In this document: positions 31,514 to 40,213 of the stretch, piece by piece
Layout of the letters: the number at the start of each line of letters is the position of its first letter
How positions within the stretch are numbered: position 1 is the stretch's first letter
Source: Goodfellowiella coeruleoviolacea
GTDB lineage: Bacteria; Actinomycetota; Actinomycetes; Mycobacteriales; Pseudonocardiaceae
Reading direction: 5' to 3'
NCBI RefSeq assembly: GCF_024171785.1
Contig: NZ_JAMTCK010000021.1
Coordinates: forward strand, 41,579 to 105,578
DNA: 64,000 bases
Notes under the pieces: model-generated
Seen by the model: only the letters and a program-made list of their open reading frames with translations
The model's database searches: none
What the model was told of the DNA's origin: nothing
Translations under genes and position numbers: made by a program

Positions 31514-32071
31514 ATGCGAGCCGTGCTGGAACTGGCGATCCTGGGCTTCCTCAGCGGCGAACCCCTGCACGGCTACGAGCTGCGCACCCGGATCGCCCAC
31601 CTCACCGGGCACGTGCGCCCGGTCAGCGACGGCAGCCTCTACCCGGCCATCAAGCGCCTGGAAAAGGCCGGCCTGCTCAGCCGCTCCCAGGAACAGGGCC
31701 GGGCCGCCGCGCCCCGCCAGGTCCTCTCCCTGACCGAGGCCGGCCACGCCGAACTGCTCCGCCGGCTGCGCGAGCCCGAACCCACCGACATCACCGACCG
31801 CAACCGCTTCTTCACCCTGCTGGCGTTCCTGCACCTGCTGCCCGACCCGGCCGACCAGGCCGCGGTGCTGCGCCGTCGCCTGGCCTTCATCACCACCCCG
31901 GCCAGCTTCTTCCGCTCCGGCGAGTCCGGCGAGCACCGCGTCCGCGCCGCCGAGGCCGACACCCCCTTCCGCGCCGGCATGCTCACCATGGCCCGCGACA
32001 TCACCCGCGCCGAACAGCGCTGGCTGCGCACCACCCTGGCCACCCTCGACCCGGACACCCCGGCCGAGTGA
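31514..32071 (+). CDS. PadR family transcriptional regulator
   Basis: A 185-residue PadR protein: ILGFLSGEPLHGYELRTRIA, DGSLYPAIKRLEKAGLLSRS (winged helix, residues 8-60) and a C-terminal coiled-coil/VirA-like domain. The ATG at 31514 is preceded by AGGGGAGA. It is divergent from the alpha/beta hydrolase and probably controls it through the perfect palindrome between them. The inducer is unknown. Confidence 0.9.
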   Translation: MRAVLELAILGFLSGEPLHGYELRTRIAHLTGHVRPVSDGSLYPAIKRLEKAGLLSRSQEQGRAAAPRQVLSLTEAGHAELLRRLREPEPTDITDRNRFFTLLAFLHLLPDPADQAAVLRRRLAFITTPASFFRSGESGEHRVRAAEADTPFRAGMLTMARDITRAEQRWLRTTLATLDPDTPAE

Positions 32072-32086
32072 TCAGGGCCGCGGACG

Positions 32087-32746
32087 TCACCGGCCGGCGT
32101 CGGGAGAGCGGCGCTGTCCAACAGCAGCCACGCCTCGGTCATGCGAACGGGGATGACGGGCAGTGAACGTGGGGTCTTCGAGCAGCACGCACAGCGCGAG
32201 AAAGCGCAGTGTCCCCTCGGACAGCGCCCTGGCCGGCAGCCTCAGTCCATCCAGTTCGTGCAGGAAGAGGGTGAAGACCTCACGCACCTGATCCGGCTCG
32301 ACGGTGATGTCCTCGACCCGGACACCGGTGAGATCCGAGAGCCTGCCGGCGACTTGGGCGTACACGGCCTCGGGGTCGGGCGTGGCGTCGTGCACGCCGG
32401 CCGCCAGGATCGTGGGGTAGTCGTTCGTGGTGACCGTGCTGAGCACGGTTCGACCAGCAGGCCGGCGCGATCATTTCGGCGGCGAGCCTGATCTGCCGTT
32501 CGTGGTGGTCGCTGTAGCCGTCCCAGAAGAGGTCACGGGGGTCGCCGCCGCGCAGGCCGGTGGCACCGCGAACGCGTTGGGACGCCTCCACAGGGTCTCG
32601 CTGGCCAGCCAGGACAGGAATTCGATGGCATCGAAGACATTGGATTTCCCGATGCCGTTCGCACCGGCGATGCACGTGAACGGGCCGAATTCCACGCGCA
32701 CGTCCAGCAGGTTCTTGAACCCCTGGACCTCCAGCCTGGTGAGCAT
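32087..32746 (-). pseudogene. Decayed AAA/SMC-type ATPase gene
   Basis: The start at 32746 reads MLTRLEVQGFKNLLDVRVEF and continues with a Walker A (GANGIGKSN), as in RecF/SMC-like AAA_21 proteins. Around 32590 the recognisable sequence moves to a second frame (GLRGGDPRDLFWDGYSDHHE), and from about 32446 to a third (LSDLTGVRVEDITVEPDQVR, LSEGTLRFLALCVLLEDPTF). The last part stops at the position where Walker B and D-loop should follow. At least two frameshifts, a missing middle and a missing C-terminus show a broken gene. Intact relatives are about 400 residues. No partner nuclease gene is adjacent. Confidence 0.72.
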
Positions 32747-32810
32747 GCCGTCACCTTACGACGCCCCATCCGGTTCACCACCGGAAAGCGGGGCGAGCCC
32801 GGGGCCGCGG

Positions 32811-33536
32811 TCAGTTCGGCGGCTGGTAGTCCAGGGCGAGGGTGTGGCAGATGTCCCGCAGGCACTCCTCGAACAGCGGTTCCAGGTCCGAGTACGCGAA
32901 GCTGAGCTGGTTCAGCACCTCCATGCACAGCAGCCCGTACAGCCTGATCCAGCAGGACAGGGCGACGTGCAGTGCCGCGATCGGCAGCTCGCGGCCCAGT
33001 TCGGCCGCGTAGGGGGTCAACTGCGCGCGCACCGAGGCGGCCAGGTCCTCGGGTTCGGGAACGGGGAACGGGTTGGTCGCCCACAGCGCCTCGACCTGGT
33101 CCAGGAAGACCAGTTCGAAGTCGCGGCCGGCCAGGCTCCGGGGTGAGTCGGACCGCTGGTCGGCGGGGGGCGGGCCGGGAACCGGGCTGGCGAAGATCCA
33201 GCCGAACTCGGCGCGGTGGGTGACCGCCCAGTTCCGCATGGCCCGGCAGGTGGCGAGCAGCCGCGCGGCTGGTGAGTCCGGGGCGTGCGCGTCGCGCGCG
33301 GTCCGCATCGCGGTGGTCAGTTCCTGGAAGAAGTCGGCGGTCACCGCCGCGACCAGCTCCTCGTGGCTGGCGAAGTAGTGGTACAGGGCTGGGCCGCTGA
33401 TCCCCACCTCCCTGGCCACCGCGTTGATGGTGACCGCCGCGGACCCCTGCGTGGTCAGCAGGCGCCGGGCCGCCTCGCGGATCTCCGCCAGCGTGGCCCG
33501 CCGGAGCCGGTCCCGCCGGCTGGTCTGTGCGGTCAT
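32811..33536 (-). CDS. TetR family transcriptional regulator (WHG-domain type)
   Basis: A 241-residue TetR protein: TLAEIREAARRLLTTQGSAA, VTINAVAREVGISGPALYHY (residues 15-54), followed by a long ligand domain with RLYGLLCMEVLNQLSF. It diverges from a small membrane peptide gene and a FAD monooxygenase. An inverted repeat GTTTG...CAAAC in the gap is a plausible operator, so the monooxygenase is the likely target. Confidence 0.88.
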   Translation of the reverse strand: MTAQTSRRDRLRRATLAEIREAARRLLTTQGSAAVTINAVAREVGISGPALYHYFASHEELVAAVTADFFQELTTAMRTARDAHAPDSPAARLLATCRAMRNWAVTHRAEFGWIFASPVPGPPPADQRSDSPRSLAGRDFELVFLDQVEALWATNPFPVPEPEDLAASVRAQLTPYAAELGRELPIAALHVALSCWIRLYGLLCMEVLNQLSFAYSDLEPLFEECLRDICHTLALDYQPPN

Positions 33537-33592
33537 GGTGCGTTTCCTCCTCGGTGGCCTCCGCGACGCTGTTGACAGCCTAGATCATCTAT

Positions 33593-33617
33593 GTTTGTTT
33601 AGAGGCATTAAGCAAAC
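33593..33617. promoter_or_regulatory. Putative TetR operator
   Basis: GTTTGTTTA (33593-33601) and TTAAGCAAAC (33608-33617) form an inverted repeat with one mismatch, immediately before the small-protein gene. Confidence 0.5.
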
Positions 33618-33639
33618 CTAGAGAGGCTAAGGAGTTGCC

Positions 33640-33744
33640 GTGATCTGGTCGATGAGTGCGCTGTCGGTGCTGGTCGTGACCGGTGTGTGGTGGGGCCTGT
33701 CCAGGCGTGCCCACCTGCGGCGCGGCCGGCAGCAGCGGATCTGA
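33640..33744 (+). CDS. Small single-helix membrane protein (34 residues)
   Basis: A GTG at 33640 with AAGGAG 5 nt upstream opens a 34-codon frame ending TGA at 33744. Residues 1-19 (VIWSMSALSVLVVTGVWWGL) form one membrane helix, followed by a very basic tail (SRRAHLRRGRQQR), the classic layout of small inner-membrane proteins. The FAD monooxygenase starts 25 bp later and is probably co-transcribed. Good ribosome-binding site, positive-inside topology and operon position support a real gene. Role unknown. Confidence 0.55.
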   Translation: MIWSMSALSVLVVTGVWWGLSRRAHLRRGRQQRI

Positions 33745-33768
33745 CCACCGATGCGGACAGGAGGAGTC

Positions 33769-34908
33769 GTGCGCAAGGCGATCGTGGTTGGCGGAGGAGT
33801 CGGCGGCCTGGCCGCGGCCGTGGCGCTGCACCGGCAGGGCTGGCGGATCGAGGTGCTGGAACGCGCTCCGGCGTTCACCGAGGTGGGGGCGGGGTTGGCG
33901 CTCCAGCCCAATGCGTTGCGGGCGCTGGACGCGCTCGGGCTGGGTGCGGCCGTGCGGGAGCGCGCGCTCACCGACCCGCCCCTGGGCATCCGGGACCAGA
34001 CCGGACGCTGGTTGATCCGCAACGACCTGGCCGGGCTGCGCCGCCGGTACGGCCAGTGGGCCCTGATCCACCGCGCCGACCTGCTCGATCTCCTGCTCGC
34101 CGCGCTGCCCGCCGAGGCGCTGCGCCCCGGCGTCGAGGTCCGCCAGGTCGGGGCGGACGGGACGGTGGTGCACACCCAGGGCACGGCAACCGCTGACCTG
34201 GTGGTGGCCGCGGACGGCCTGCACAGCGTCACCCGGCGCTCGCTCTGGCCACAGGCACCCGGGCCCCGCTACGCCGGCTACGTCACCTGGCGGTTCATCG
34301 CCCCGCCGCGCCCGGTCGAGGGGAGTGTGGAGAGCTGGGGCCGCGGCGAGCGGTTCGGTTACGCGCCCCTGCCGGACGGACGGGTGTACTGCTACGTCAT
34401 GGCCAACGCTCCGCGGGGGGCCGGCGGCGGGCTGGCCGAGTTGCGGCGGCGCTTCGCCGGCTGGCACAACCCGATCCCGGCCCTGCTCGACGCGGTGGCG
34501 GCCGAACACGCCGGACCCGGCCAACACCCGGACGAGCACGCCGTGCTGCGGCACGACACCCACGAACTGCCCGACCTGGACAGCTACGTGTCCGGCCGGG
34601 TGGCGCTGCTCGGCGATGCCGCCCACGCCATGACACCCAACCTCGGACAGGGCGCCGGCCAGGCACTGGAAGACGCGGTCGTGCTGGGCAAGGCGGTGGC
34701 CAGCGCGGACGTGACCGCCGCGCTGGCCGCCTACGACCGCTCCCGCCGGCCGAGGACACAGCGGGTGGTCCGCCGCTCGCACCAGCTCGGTGTCCTGGCC
34801 CACCAGGAGTCCGCCGTGCTGGGCACCGCCCGGAACACCGCCCTGCGCATGACGCCGCCGAGCGTCTACACGCGGTCACTCGGTTCCGTGCTCAGCTGGA
34901 CCGCCTGA
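33769..34908 (+). CDS. FAD-dependent monooxygenase (aromatic hydroxylase type)
   Basis: A 379-residue class A flavoprotein monooxygenase. It has the dinucleotide motif KAIVVGGGVGGLAAAVALHR at the start, VVAADGLHSVTRR (the DG motif) in the middle and RVALLGDAAHAMTPNLGQGA (the GD motif) near residue 285. Such enzymes hydroxylate aromatic rings with NAD(P)H and O2. The GTG at 33769 directly follows AGGAGGAG; an ATG 18 nt earlier is possible. It lies downstream of the small membrane protein and divergent from a TetR regulator. Confidence 0.9.
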   Translation: MRKAIVVGGGVGGLAAAVALHRQGWRIEVLERAPAFTEVGAGLALQPNALRALDALGLGAAVRERALTDPPLGIRDQTGRWLIRNDLAGLRRRYGQWALIHRADLLDLLLAALPAEALRPGVEVRQVGADGTVVHTQGTATADLVVAADGLHSVTRRSLWPQAPGPRYAGYVTWRFIAPPRPVEGSVESWGRGERFGYAPLPDGRVYCYVMANAPRGAGGGLAELRRRFAGWHNPIPALLDAVAAEHAGPGQHPDEHAVLRHDTHELPDLDSYVSGRVALLGDAAHAMTPNLGQGAGQALEDAVVLGKAVASADVTAALAAYDRSRRPRTQRVVRRSHQLGVLAHQESAVLGTARNTALRMTPPSVYTRSLGSVLSWTA

Positions 34909-34915
34909 GCGCCCG

Positions 34916-35605
34916 TCAGCCGGCGCTGGGGCGGATGACGATCTCGGTGATGTCGGCGTCGGCGGGTGCGGTGATGGCGGTGAGCACGGCGGCCGACACC
35001 GACTCGGGGCGCAGGTACTTCTCCGGCTCGTAGGCACCGCCCTCGTCGGCGCGCACGCCGCGCTGCATGTCGGTGGCGGTGCGGCCGGGGTGCACCGAGG
35101 TCACCCGCACGCCGTTGCCGGCCTCCTCGGCGCGCAGCACGTCACCGAACGCGCGCAGGGCGAACTTGCTCGCCGCGTAGGCGCCCCAGCCCGCGTTGGC
35201 GCGCAGCCCGGCACCCGAGTTGATCAGCACCACGTGGCCGCGCGCCGCGCGCAGCGCCGGCAGCAGCAGTCGGGTCAGCTCGGCCACGGCCACCACGTTG
35301 ACCTCCAGGGTGCGCCGCCACACCTCGGCCGAGGTGTCCGCCAGCGGGGCGATGTCGGCCACGCCGGCGCTGTGCACGAGCACGTCCAGCCGCTCGATCT
35401 CGGCCGCGGCGGCGGCCACCGCGGCCAGGTCGGTCAGCTCCACCGGCCACGCCCTGGCGCCGGGGAGGTCGGCGGCCACGGCGCGCAGCGCCTGCTCGTC
35501 CCGGCCGCCGAGCAGCACGTCGTGGGTGGGGGCCAGGGCAGCGGCCACGGCCGCGCCAATACCCCGGGAAGCGCCTGTGACCAGCGCGGATGCACGAGAG
35601 TTCAT
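34916..35605 (-). CDS. Short-chain dehydrogenase/reductase
   Basis: A 229-residue SDR: cofactor motif TGASRGIG (residues 10-17), NSG with the catalytic Ser, and YAASK with the catalytic Tyr and Lys. The Arg at the end of strand 2 (LLGGRDEQAL) suggests NADPH preference. The ATG at 35605 starts MNSRASALVTGASRG. It converges with the FAD monooxygenase (7-bp gap) and diverges from an MFS permease (55-bp gap). Substrate unknown. Confidence 0.9.
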   Translation of the reverse strand: MNSRASALVTGASRGIGAAVAAALAPTHDVLLGGRDEQALRAVAADLPGARAWPVELTDLAAVAAAAAEIERLDVLVHSAGVADIAPLADTSAEVWRRTLEVNVVAVAELTRLLLPALRAARGHVVLINSGAGLRANAGWGAYAASKFALRAFGDVLRAEEAGNGVRVTSVHPGRTATDMQRGVRADEGGAYEPEKYLRPESVSAAVLTAITAPADADITEIVIRPSAG

Positions 35606-35660
35606 AACCTGACCGTAACGCGGTCTTGACGCGGCCCGGTTTCCGACATGGGATGCGCGG

Positions 35661-37028
35661 GTGAACAGCGACGCTGTCGAAGTGAGCGCGGACGGCGCAC
35701 TGCGGGCGCGGGTGATCCGCAAGGTGGCCCTGCGCCTGGTGCCGTTCCTCGGCCTGCTCTACTTCGTGAACTACCTGGACCGGGTCAACATCGGGTTCGC
35801 CGGCCCCAACGGCATGAGCAGCGAACTCCAGCTCACCGCCACGGCGTTCGGCTTCGCCTCGGGCATCTTCTTCGTGGGCTACCTGATCCTCGAAGTGCCG
35901 AGCAACCTGCTGCTGCACCGCTTCGGCGCGCGCCGCTGGATCGCCAGGATCCTGCTCACCTGGGGTGTGATCGCCGCGGCCATGGCGTTCGTGCCCAACG
36001 GGACCGTGCTGATCGTGCTGCGGTTCCTGCTCGGTGTGGCCGAGGCCGGGTTCTTCCCCGGCATCATCCTCTACCTGACCTACTGGTTCCCGGCCTCGGA
36101 GCGGGCCAGGGTGGTGGCGCTGTTCATGGCCGCGGTGCCGATCTCCTCGGCGATCGGGGCGACCGTGTCCAGCCTGCTCATCGAGGCCGGCCACGGCCTG
36201 TTCGGCCTGTCCGGCTGGCGGGTGATGATGCTGGTCGAGGGCCTGCCCTCGGTGCTGCTGGCCGTGGTCACCTGGTTCTTCCTCACCGACCGGCCCGAGC
36301 AGGCGACGTGGCTGACCGCCGCCGAACGCGACTGGCTGGGCACCCAGCTGGCCGCCGAGCAGGCCCGCACCGAGCGCGAGCACCACTGGCCGCTGCGCAA
36401 GGCGCTGACCCACCCCCGCGTGCTCGGCCTGGCGTTCGTGTACTTCAGCATCGCCTACGGCCTGTACGCGCTCGGGTTCTTCCTGCCGACCATCATCGCC
36501 GGCTTCGAGCAGCAGTTCGGCACCAAGCTGTCCGTGGTGGAGCGCGGCCTGGTCAACGCCGTGCCGTACGTGATCGGCGCGCTGGTGATGGTGTGGTGGG
36601 GCCGGCACGGCGACCGCACCCGCGAGCGGGTCTGGCACGTGGCACTGCCCATGCTCGTCGGTGGCGTGGCCATCCCGGTGGCCCTGTACCTGGGCAACCC
36701 GTTCGCGGCCATGGTGGCGGTGACCGTCTGCGCGGTGGGCGTGTGCGCGGCGCTGCCCACGTTCTGGGCGCTGCCGTCGACGTTCCTGGCCGGCGCGGCA
36801 GCGGCCGGCGGCATCGCGCTGATCAACTCGCTGGGCAACATCAGCGGGTTCGCCGCCCCGTACGTGACCGGCTGGCTGCGCGACCTCACCGGCAGCCAGC
36901 GCACCGGCCTGTGGGTGGTGGGCGCGTGCATGGTGGCCGGTGCCCTGGTGGCGCTGGTGCTGGGCGCGAGCCCCAGGCGCGGCAACCCCGAACGCGCCCA
37001 CACCGAGGCGAACGCCGGCGCGGAGTAG
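35661..37028 (+). CDS. MFS transporter, anion:cation symporter (ACS) family
   Basis: A 455-residue permease with 12 predicted helices. LYFVNYLDRVNIGFAG is the ACS-family signature in helix 1, followed by FASGIFFVGYLILEVPSNLL and a long central loop (ERDWLGTQLAAEQARTEREH). ACS members import organic anions such as phthalate, 4-hydroxyphenylacetate or tartrate. The start is GTG at 35661. It stands alone; the next 400 bp hold only a broken gene. Confidence 0.9.
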   Translation: MNSDAVEVSADGALRARVIRKVALRLVPFLGLLYFVNYLDRVNIGFAGPNGMSSELQLTATAFGFASGIFFVGYLILEVPSNLLLHRFGARRWIARILLTWGVIAAAMAFVPNGTVLIVLRFLLGVAEAGFFPGIILYLTYWFPASERARVVALFMAAVPISSAIGATVSSLLIEAGHGLFGLSGWRVMMLVEGLPSVLLAVVTWFFLTDRPEQATWLTAAERDWLGTQLAAEQARTEREHHWPLRKALTHPRVLGLAFVYFSIAYGLYALGFFLPTIIAGFEQQFGTKLSVVERGLVNAVPYVIGALVMVWWGRHGDRTRERVWHVALPMLVGGVAIPVALYLGNPFAAMVAVTVCAVGVCAALPTFWALPSTFLAGAAAAGGIALINSLGNISGFAAPYVTGWLRDLTGSQRTGLWVVGACMVAGALVALVLGASPRRGNPERAHTEANAGAE

Positions 37029-37081
37029 GAGCGAGCGGGCGCTCCCGGTGCGGGGCGGGCTCGGCCGGGTGGGCGTGGTCG

Positions 37082-37351
37082 CCCGGAGCGCGGCTGCTGG
37101 CCCTCGGCGCCGACCCCGCACACCTGGACCGGATCGACGTCCCGAACCAGCCGTACCGCCCCGGGCAACCACCCGACGCCCTGCTGCGGCTGGCCGCGTC
37201 CCTCGACGAACGCGCGGTTTCCGTCGAGGGCGGGCCGAGTTTCGTCTTCCCCAGCTCGCCCCCGGCGCTCGCCCCCGCGGTGCTGCCGATCATCGTGTCC
37301 TCGGACGAAGGCCGACTCGCGGCGCGGCGGCTGATCCGAGGGGTGGATCTG
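37082..37351 (+). pseudogene. Remnant of an acetyltransferase-like (GNAT-associated) protein
   Basis: In one frame, with strong third-position G/C bias, this stretch reads ADPAHLDRIDVPNQPYRPGQ, GGPSFVFPSSP and PIIVSSDEGRLAARRLIR, which resembles the N-terminal region of an actinobacterial GNAT-type protein. There is no start codon or ribosome site, the acetyltransferase domain is absent, and after RRLIR the sequence turns into unrelated residues. It is best read as a truncated leftover in the gap after the MFS gene. Family identity is from memory and uncertain. Confidence 0.45.
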
Positions 37352-37428
37352 GACAGCACGGCGGAGAACGAACTGAGCGCCACCCGCCAGCGGCACGCCG
37401 ACCACGGCACACCGGCTACCGCGCACGG

Positions 37429-38016
37429 CTACAGCATGCCCGCCGCCCGGAAGAGCCGGTCGTAGATCTCCCGGATCGTCTTCTCCTTGCGGCCGTTGTA
37501 GTCCATGACGGTCCCGCCCCCGGGAACCGCCGCGCGCTTGGCCTCCTCGTAGCGCGCGCGGTCCTCGGGGTGGGCGCGCAGCCAGTCGCGGAACATGCGG
37601 TGGCGGATGGTCTCCGGGCAGTCCGGGCCGAACACGTGCAGGTTGACCCGGGGTTCGGCGAACCGCAGCATCCGGTGCTCGTGCCACCACGGCTCCCGGA
37701 TCGTCAGGACGTAGCCGATGCGTTCGAGCGCGGGAACGTACGCGTCCTCGTCGCGGGGGTCGGCGACGGTGAGGTCGATGTCGATGACGTCCTTGGCGGC
37801 GAGGCCCTCGACCGAGGTGGACCCGACGTGGTCGAGGTCGAGGACGGCGGCACCGAGCGCCGCGCGGATCTTCCCGGCCAGGTCCTGGTAGCGGTGGGCC
37901 CACTCCGGGTTGTGCGGGACGATCGTGACCGTCTCGCCCGGCGGTGGCCCGACGACCCAGGGATTCCCCAGCGGGTCGGCGTCGTGGTGGCGGGTGATCT
38001 CCTCGTTGGTCGGCAC
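37429..38016 (-). CDS. GrpB family protein (UPF0157, nucleotidyltransferase fold)
   Basis: A 195-residue protein: VTIVPHNPEWAHRYQDLAGK, LDHVGSTSVEGLAAKDVIDI (the GSTSV...K motif) and VNLHVFG, all characteristic of GrpB proteins with a minimal nucleotidyltransferase fold. The GTG at 38016 begins VPTNEEITRHHDADPLGNPW, a usual extension. The function of the family is unclear. Confidence 0.9.
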   Translation of the reverse strand: MPTNEEITRHHDADPLGNPWVVGPPPGETVTIVPHNPEWAHRYQDLAGKIRAALGAAVLDLDHVGSTSVEGLAAKDVIDIDLTVADPRDEDAYVPALERIGYVLTIREPWWHEHRMLRFAEPRVNLHVFGPDCPETIRHRMFRDWLRAHPEDRARYEEAKRAAVPGGGTVMDYNGRKEKTIREIYDRLFRAAGML

Positions 38017-38148
38017 CCGCCGCAACCTAGCAGCGCCCGACCGAATCACCGACCGCCTTTCGCCGCTGCGCCACTTCCCCGCCCGGTGGGGGCGGCGCGG
38101 CCGGTCGCCGCCTCCAGTGTCCACTGAGGACTATCTACCGGGGACGGT

Positions 38149-38748
38149 TCAGTCGCGGTCGCGCGCCGAGGGGGACGCCGCCCAGCCGCGGAGCGCGGCG
38201 GGGATCGCCGAGCGGAAGGTGGCGTCGGCGGTGGCGGCGTCGAGTGCCCCGGCCAGTTCGAGGGTCACCAGCCCGTGCAGGGTCACCCAGAACGAGAGCG
38301 CGATCGCCGTGGCGTCACCGGTGACCTGGGACGCCGCCAGGGCGCGATCGATCGCGTTGAGGAGCGGTCGGATGGGATCGCCGGTACCGACGGCGCCGGA
38401 GGGGTCGAAGGTCTGCACTCCACCGAACAACACCAGGTAGAGGTGGGTGTGCTCGCGTGCCCACCGCCGGTAGGCACCGGCGAGGGCGTGCAGGTCGGTG
38501 AGCGGGTCGGCGGAGGTCGGCACCGCGGACAGGTCGTGGAACAGCCCGGCGACCGCCCTGTTGCGCACTTCTCCGACCAGTGCGTCCTTGCTGCCGAACA
38601 GCGTGTACACCGCCGCCGTCGCGGTTCCCGCCGCGGTGGCGAGGGCACGAACCGTGACCGACTCGCGCGGACGCGTCGCGAACAGTTCGGTGGCTGTCTC
38701 GACCAGACGCTCCTTCACGGTGTCGTCGTTCGTCCTCGGCCTACCCAC
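38149..38748 (-). CDS. TetR family transcriptional regulator
   Basis: A 199-residue TetR protein: TVKERLVETATELFATRPRE, SVTVRALATAAGTATAAVYT (residues 10-49) and a WHG-like ligand domain (YLVLFGGVQTFDPS). It diverges from a membrane-anchored hydrolase gene across 81 bp. A palindrome ACTAAGTT-N4-AACTTAGT in the gap is the likely shared operator. Confidence 0.88.
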   Translation of the reverse strand: MGRPRTNDDTVKERLVETATELFATRPRESVTVRALATAAGTATAAVYTLFGSKDALVGEVRNRAVAGLFHDLSAVPTSADPLTDLHALAGAYRRWAREHTHLYLVLFGGVQTFDPSGAVGTGDPIRPLLNAIDRALAASQVTGDATAIALSFWVTLHGLVTLELAGALDAATADATFRSAIPAALRGWAASPSARDRD

Positions 38749-38785
38749 CCGACCAGTCTAGATCGCCGTGCTAACGTGTTTTGAA

Positions 38786-38805
38786 ACTAAGTTCTGAAAC
38801 TTAGT
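38786..38805. promoter_or_regulatory. TetR operator
   Basis: ACTAAGTT-CTGA-AACTTAGT is a perfect inverted repeat 25 bp before the hydrolase start, on the side of the divergent TetR gene. Confidence 0.7.
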
Positions 38806-38829
38806 TCGGAAACTCGGCGAGGAGCTGTC

Positions 38830-40164
38830 GTGCCACCACCCCCCATCCGCCTGGTCCGCCGCGTCGGTCGCCTGGTCCTGGCCCTTGCCGCCGTCGTGGG
38901 GCTGATCGTCCTGTTCCTGGCCCTGATCGTGCTGACAGCCGGCGCGGGCTCAGGACTCCTGGCGTGGCTGACGACCCTCGGCGTCGGGATCGTCGCCGCC
39001 ACCTGGCGCGCTCGACGCCGGGCCGGGCCGGGCAAGCTCGTGCCGTTCCTGCCGGTGCTCGTCGCCGTGGCACTGGCGGCGGCGGTCTGCGTGCCGAGCG
39101 TGCCCACCGACCGGCGGTACCCCACCGCCCTACCGTTCGTGGCGACTCAACAGTGGGACCTGGCCACGGGCAGCCGGGTCGCGGTGTACCACTACCCACC
39201 CGCCCCCGGCAGCACCCAGCGTCCAACGCCGTTGGTGTACCTGCACGGCGGCCCCGTGCGCGGCATCGCCGTGCTCGACCACCGCTTCCTGCAACTCCTC
39301 GCCCAGCAGGGCTACGACGTCTACGCCTACGAGCAGCCCGGCGGTGGCCGGAGCGACCTGCTCCCCATGGAGCAGTACGGCATCGCCAGGTCGGTCCGCG
39401 ACCTCGCGGCGTTCGTCGACCGCCTGGGCCGGGGTCGAGTCGACGTCCTCGGGTTCTCCGCCGGAGCGGCCATCCTCACCAGGGCCCTGGCCGAACCGGA
39501 CGTGGCGACCCGCCTGCACCGGGCGATCATCGCCGAGCCCGGCCCGGCGGACGGCCCCACCGCGCGGATCAGCGGGCAACAGGGGCGACCGAACGCCCGC
39601 GCTCTCGCCCCACCCCCGAGCGGGCCGCGTTCCACGAACACCCCCAGGTACGCCGTGGCGTTCGGGCTCATGCGACTCGGGCTGCTCGGCCCGGACACCG
39701 GGCTGATCGGGCAGGCCGAGGGCGTCAACGCGTTCACCGCCGCCGACCTCGGCGGCGACACCGCGTCCGCCTACTGCGCCAAGGACGCCCACCGCATTCC
39801 CGTGGAGGACACCGTGGAGAACTTCTCCTTCAGCGCAGCCGCGAGCCAGCGCGTCCAACAGACGATCAGGGAGTCGCCGTCGATCGCCGCGCGACTGGGG
39901 AGCTCCGAAACCCCCGCCATGCTGATGGTCGCCGAGTGTTCCTCGCAGGTGCGGCAATGGGCGACCACGATCCTGGCCGACGATCCCGCCATCGAGCGAA
40001 CCCAGTACCTGCCCGGCGTGGGACACCACATGTGGAACGGCCTGGACCGCAACAACGAGCAGGCGTACGCCGTCATCGACGCGTTCCTGCGCGACGCGCC
40101 GGCCCCCCTGCCGAACTACCCGACCCCCGCCGACATCCCCGCGTTCCTCCAGGACCGGCGATGA
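38830..40164 (+). CDS. Membrane-anchored alpha/beta hydrolase (prolyl-aminopeptidase-like)
   Basis: A 444-residue protein with three hydrophobic segments in the first 95 residues (LVLALAAVVGLIVLFLALIV and two more) and an outward-facing hydrolase domain: oxyanion motif YLHGGPVRG, YEQPGGGRSD, nucleophile elbow LGFSAGAA (Ser) and catalytic His in PGVGHHMWNG. The HGGP motif is typical of prolyl iminopeptidases. The GTG at 38830 has GAGGAG upstream. The divergent TetR probably represses it. Substrate unknown. Confidence 0.85.
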   Translation: MPPPPIRLVRRVGRLVLALAAVVGLIVLFLALIVLTAGAGSGLLAWLTTLGVGIVAATWRARRRAGPGKLVPFLPVLVAVALAAAVCVPSVPTDRRYPTALPFVATQQWDLATGSRVAVYHYPPAPGSTQRPTPLVYLHGGPVRGIAVLDHRFLQLLAQQGYDVYAYEQPGGGRSDLLPMEQYGIARSVRDLAAFVDRLGRGRVDVLGFSAGAAILTRALAEPDVATRLHRAIIAEPGPADGPTARISGQQGRPNARALAPPPSGPRSTNTPRYAVAFGLMRLGLLGPDTGLIGQAEGVNAFTAADLGGDTASAYCAKDAHRIPVEDTVENFSFSAAASQRVQQTIRESPSIAARLGSSETPAMLMVAECSSQVRQWATTILADDPAIERTQYLPGVGHHMWNGLDRNNEQAYAVIDAFLRDAPAPLPNYPTPADIPAFLQDRR

Positions 40165-40213
40165 GGAGGCGGCCCGGCGCTGCCCAGCCCACCAGGGCCG
40201 GCGGACGAGCTGT

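Noticed and set aside
35142..37172. Antisense open frame (676 codons) across the MFS gene
   Set aside because: Low-complexity composition, and it runs through the well-supported MFS and SDR genes.
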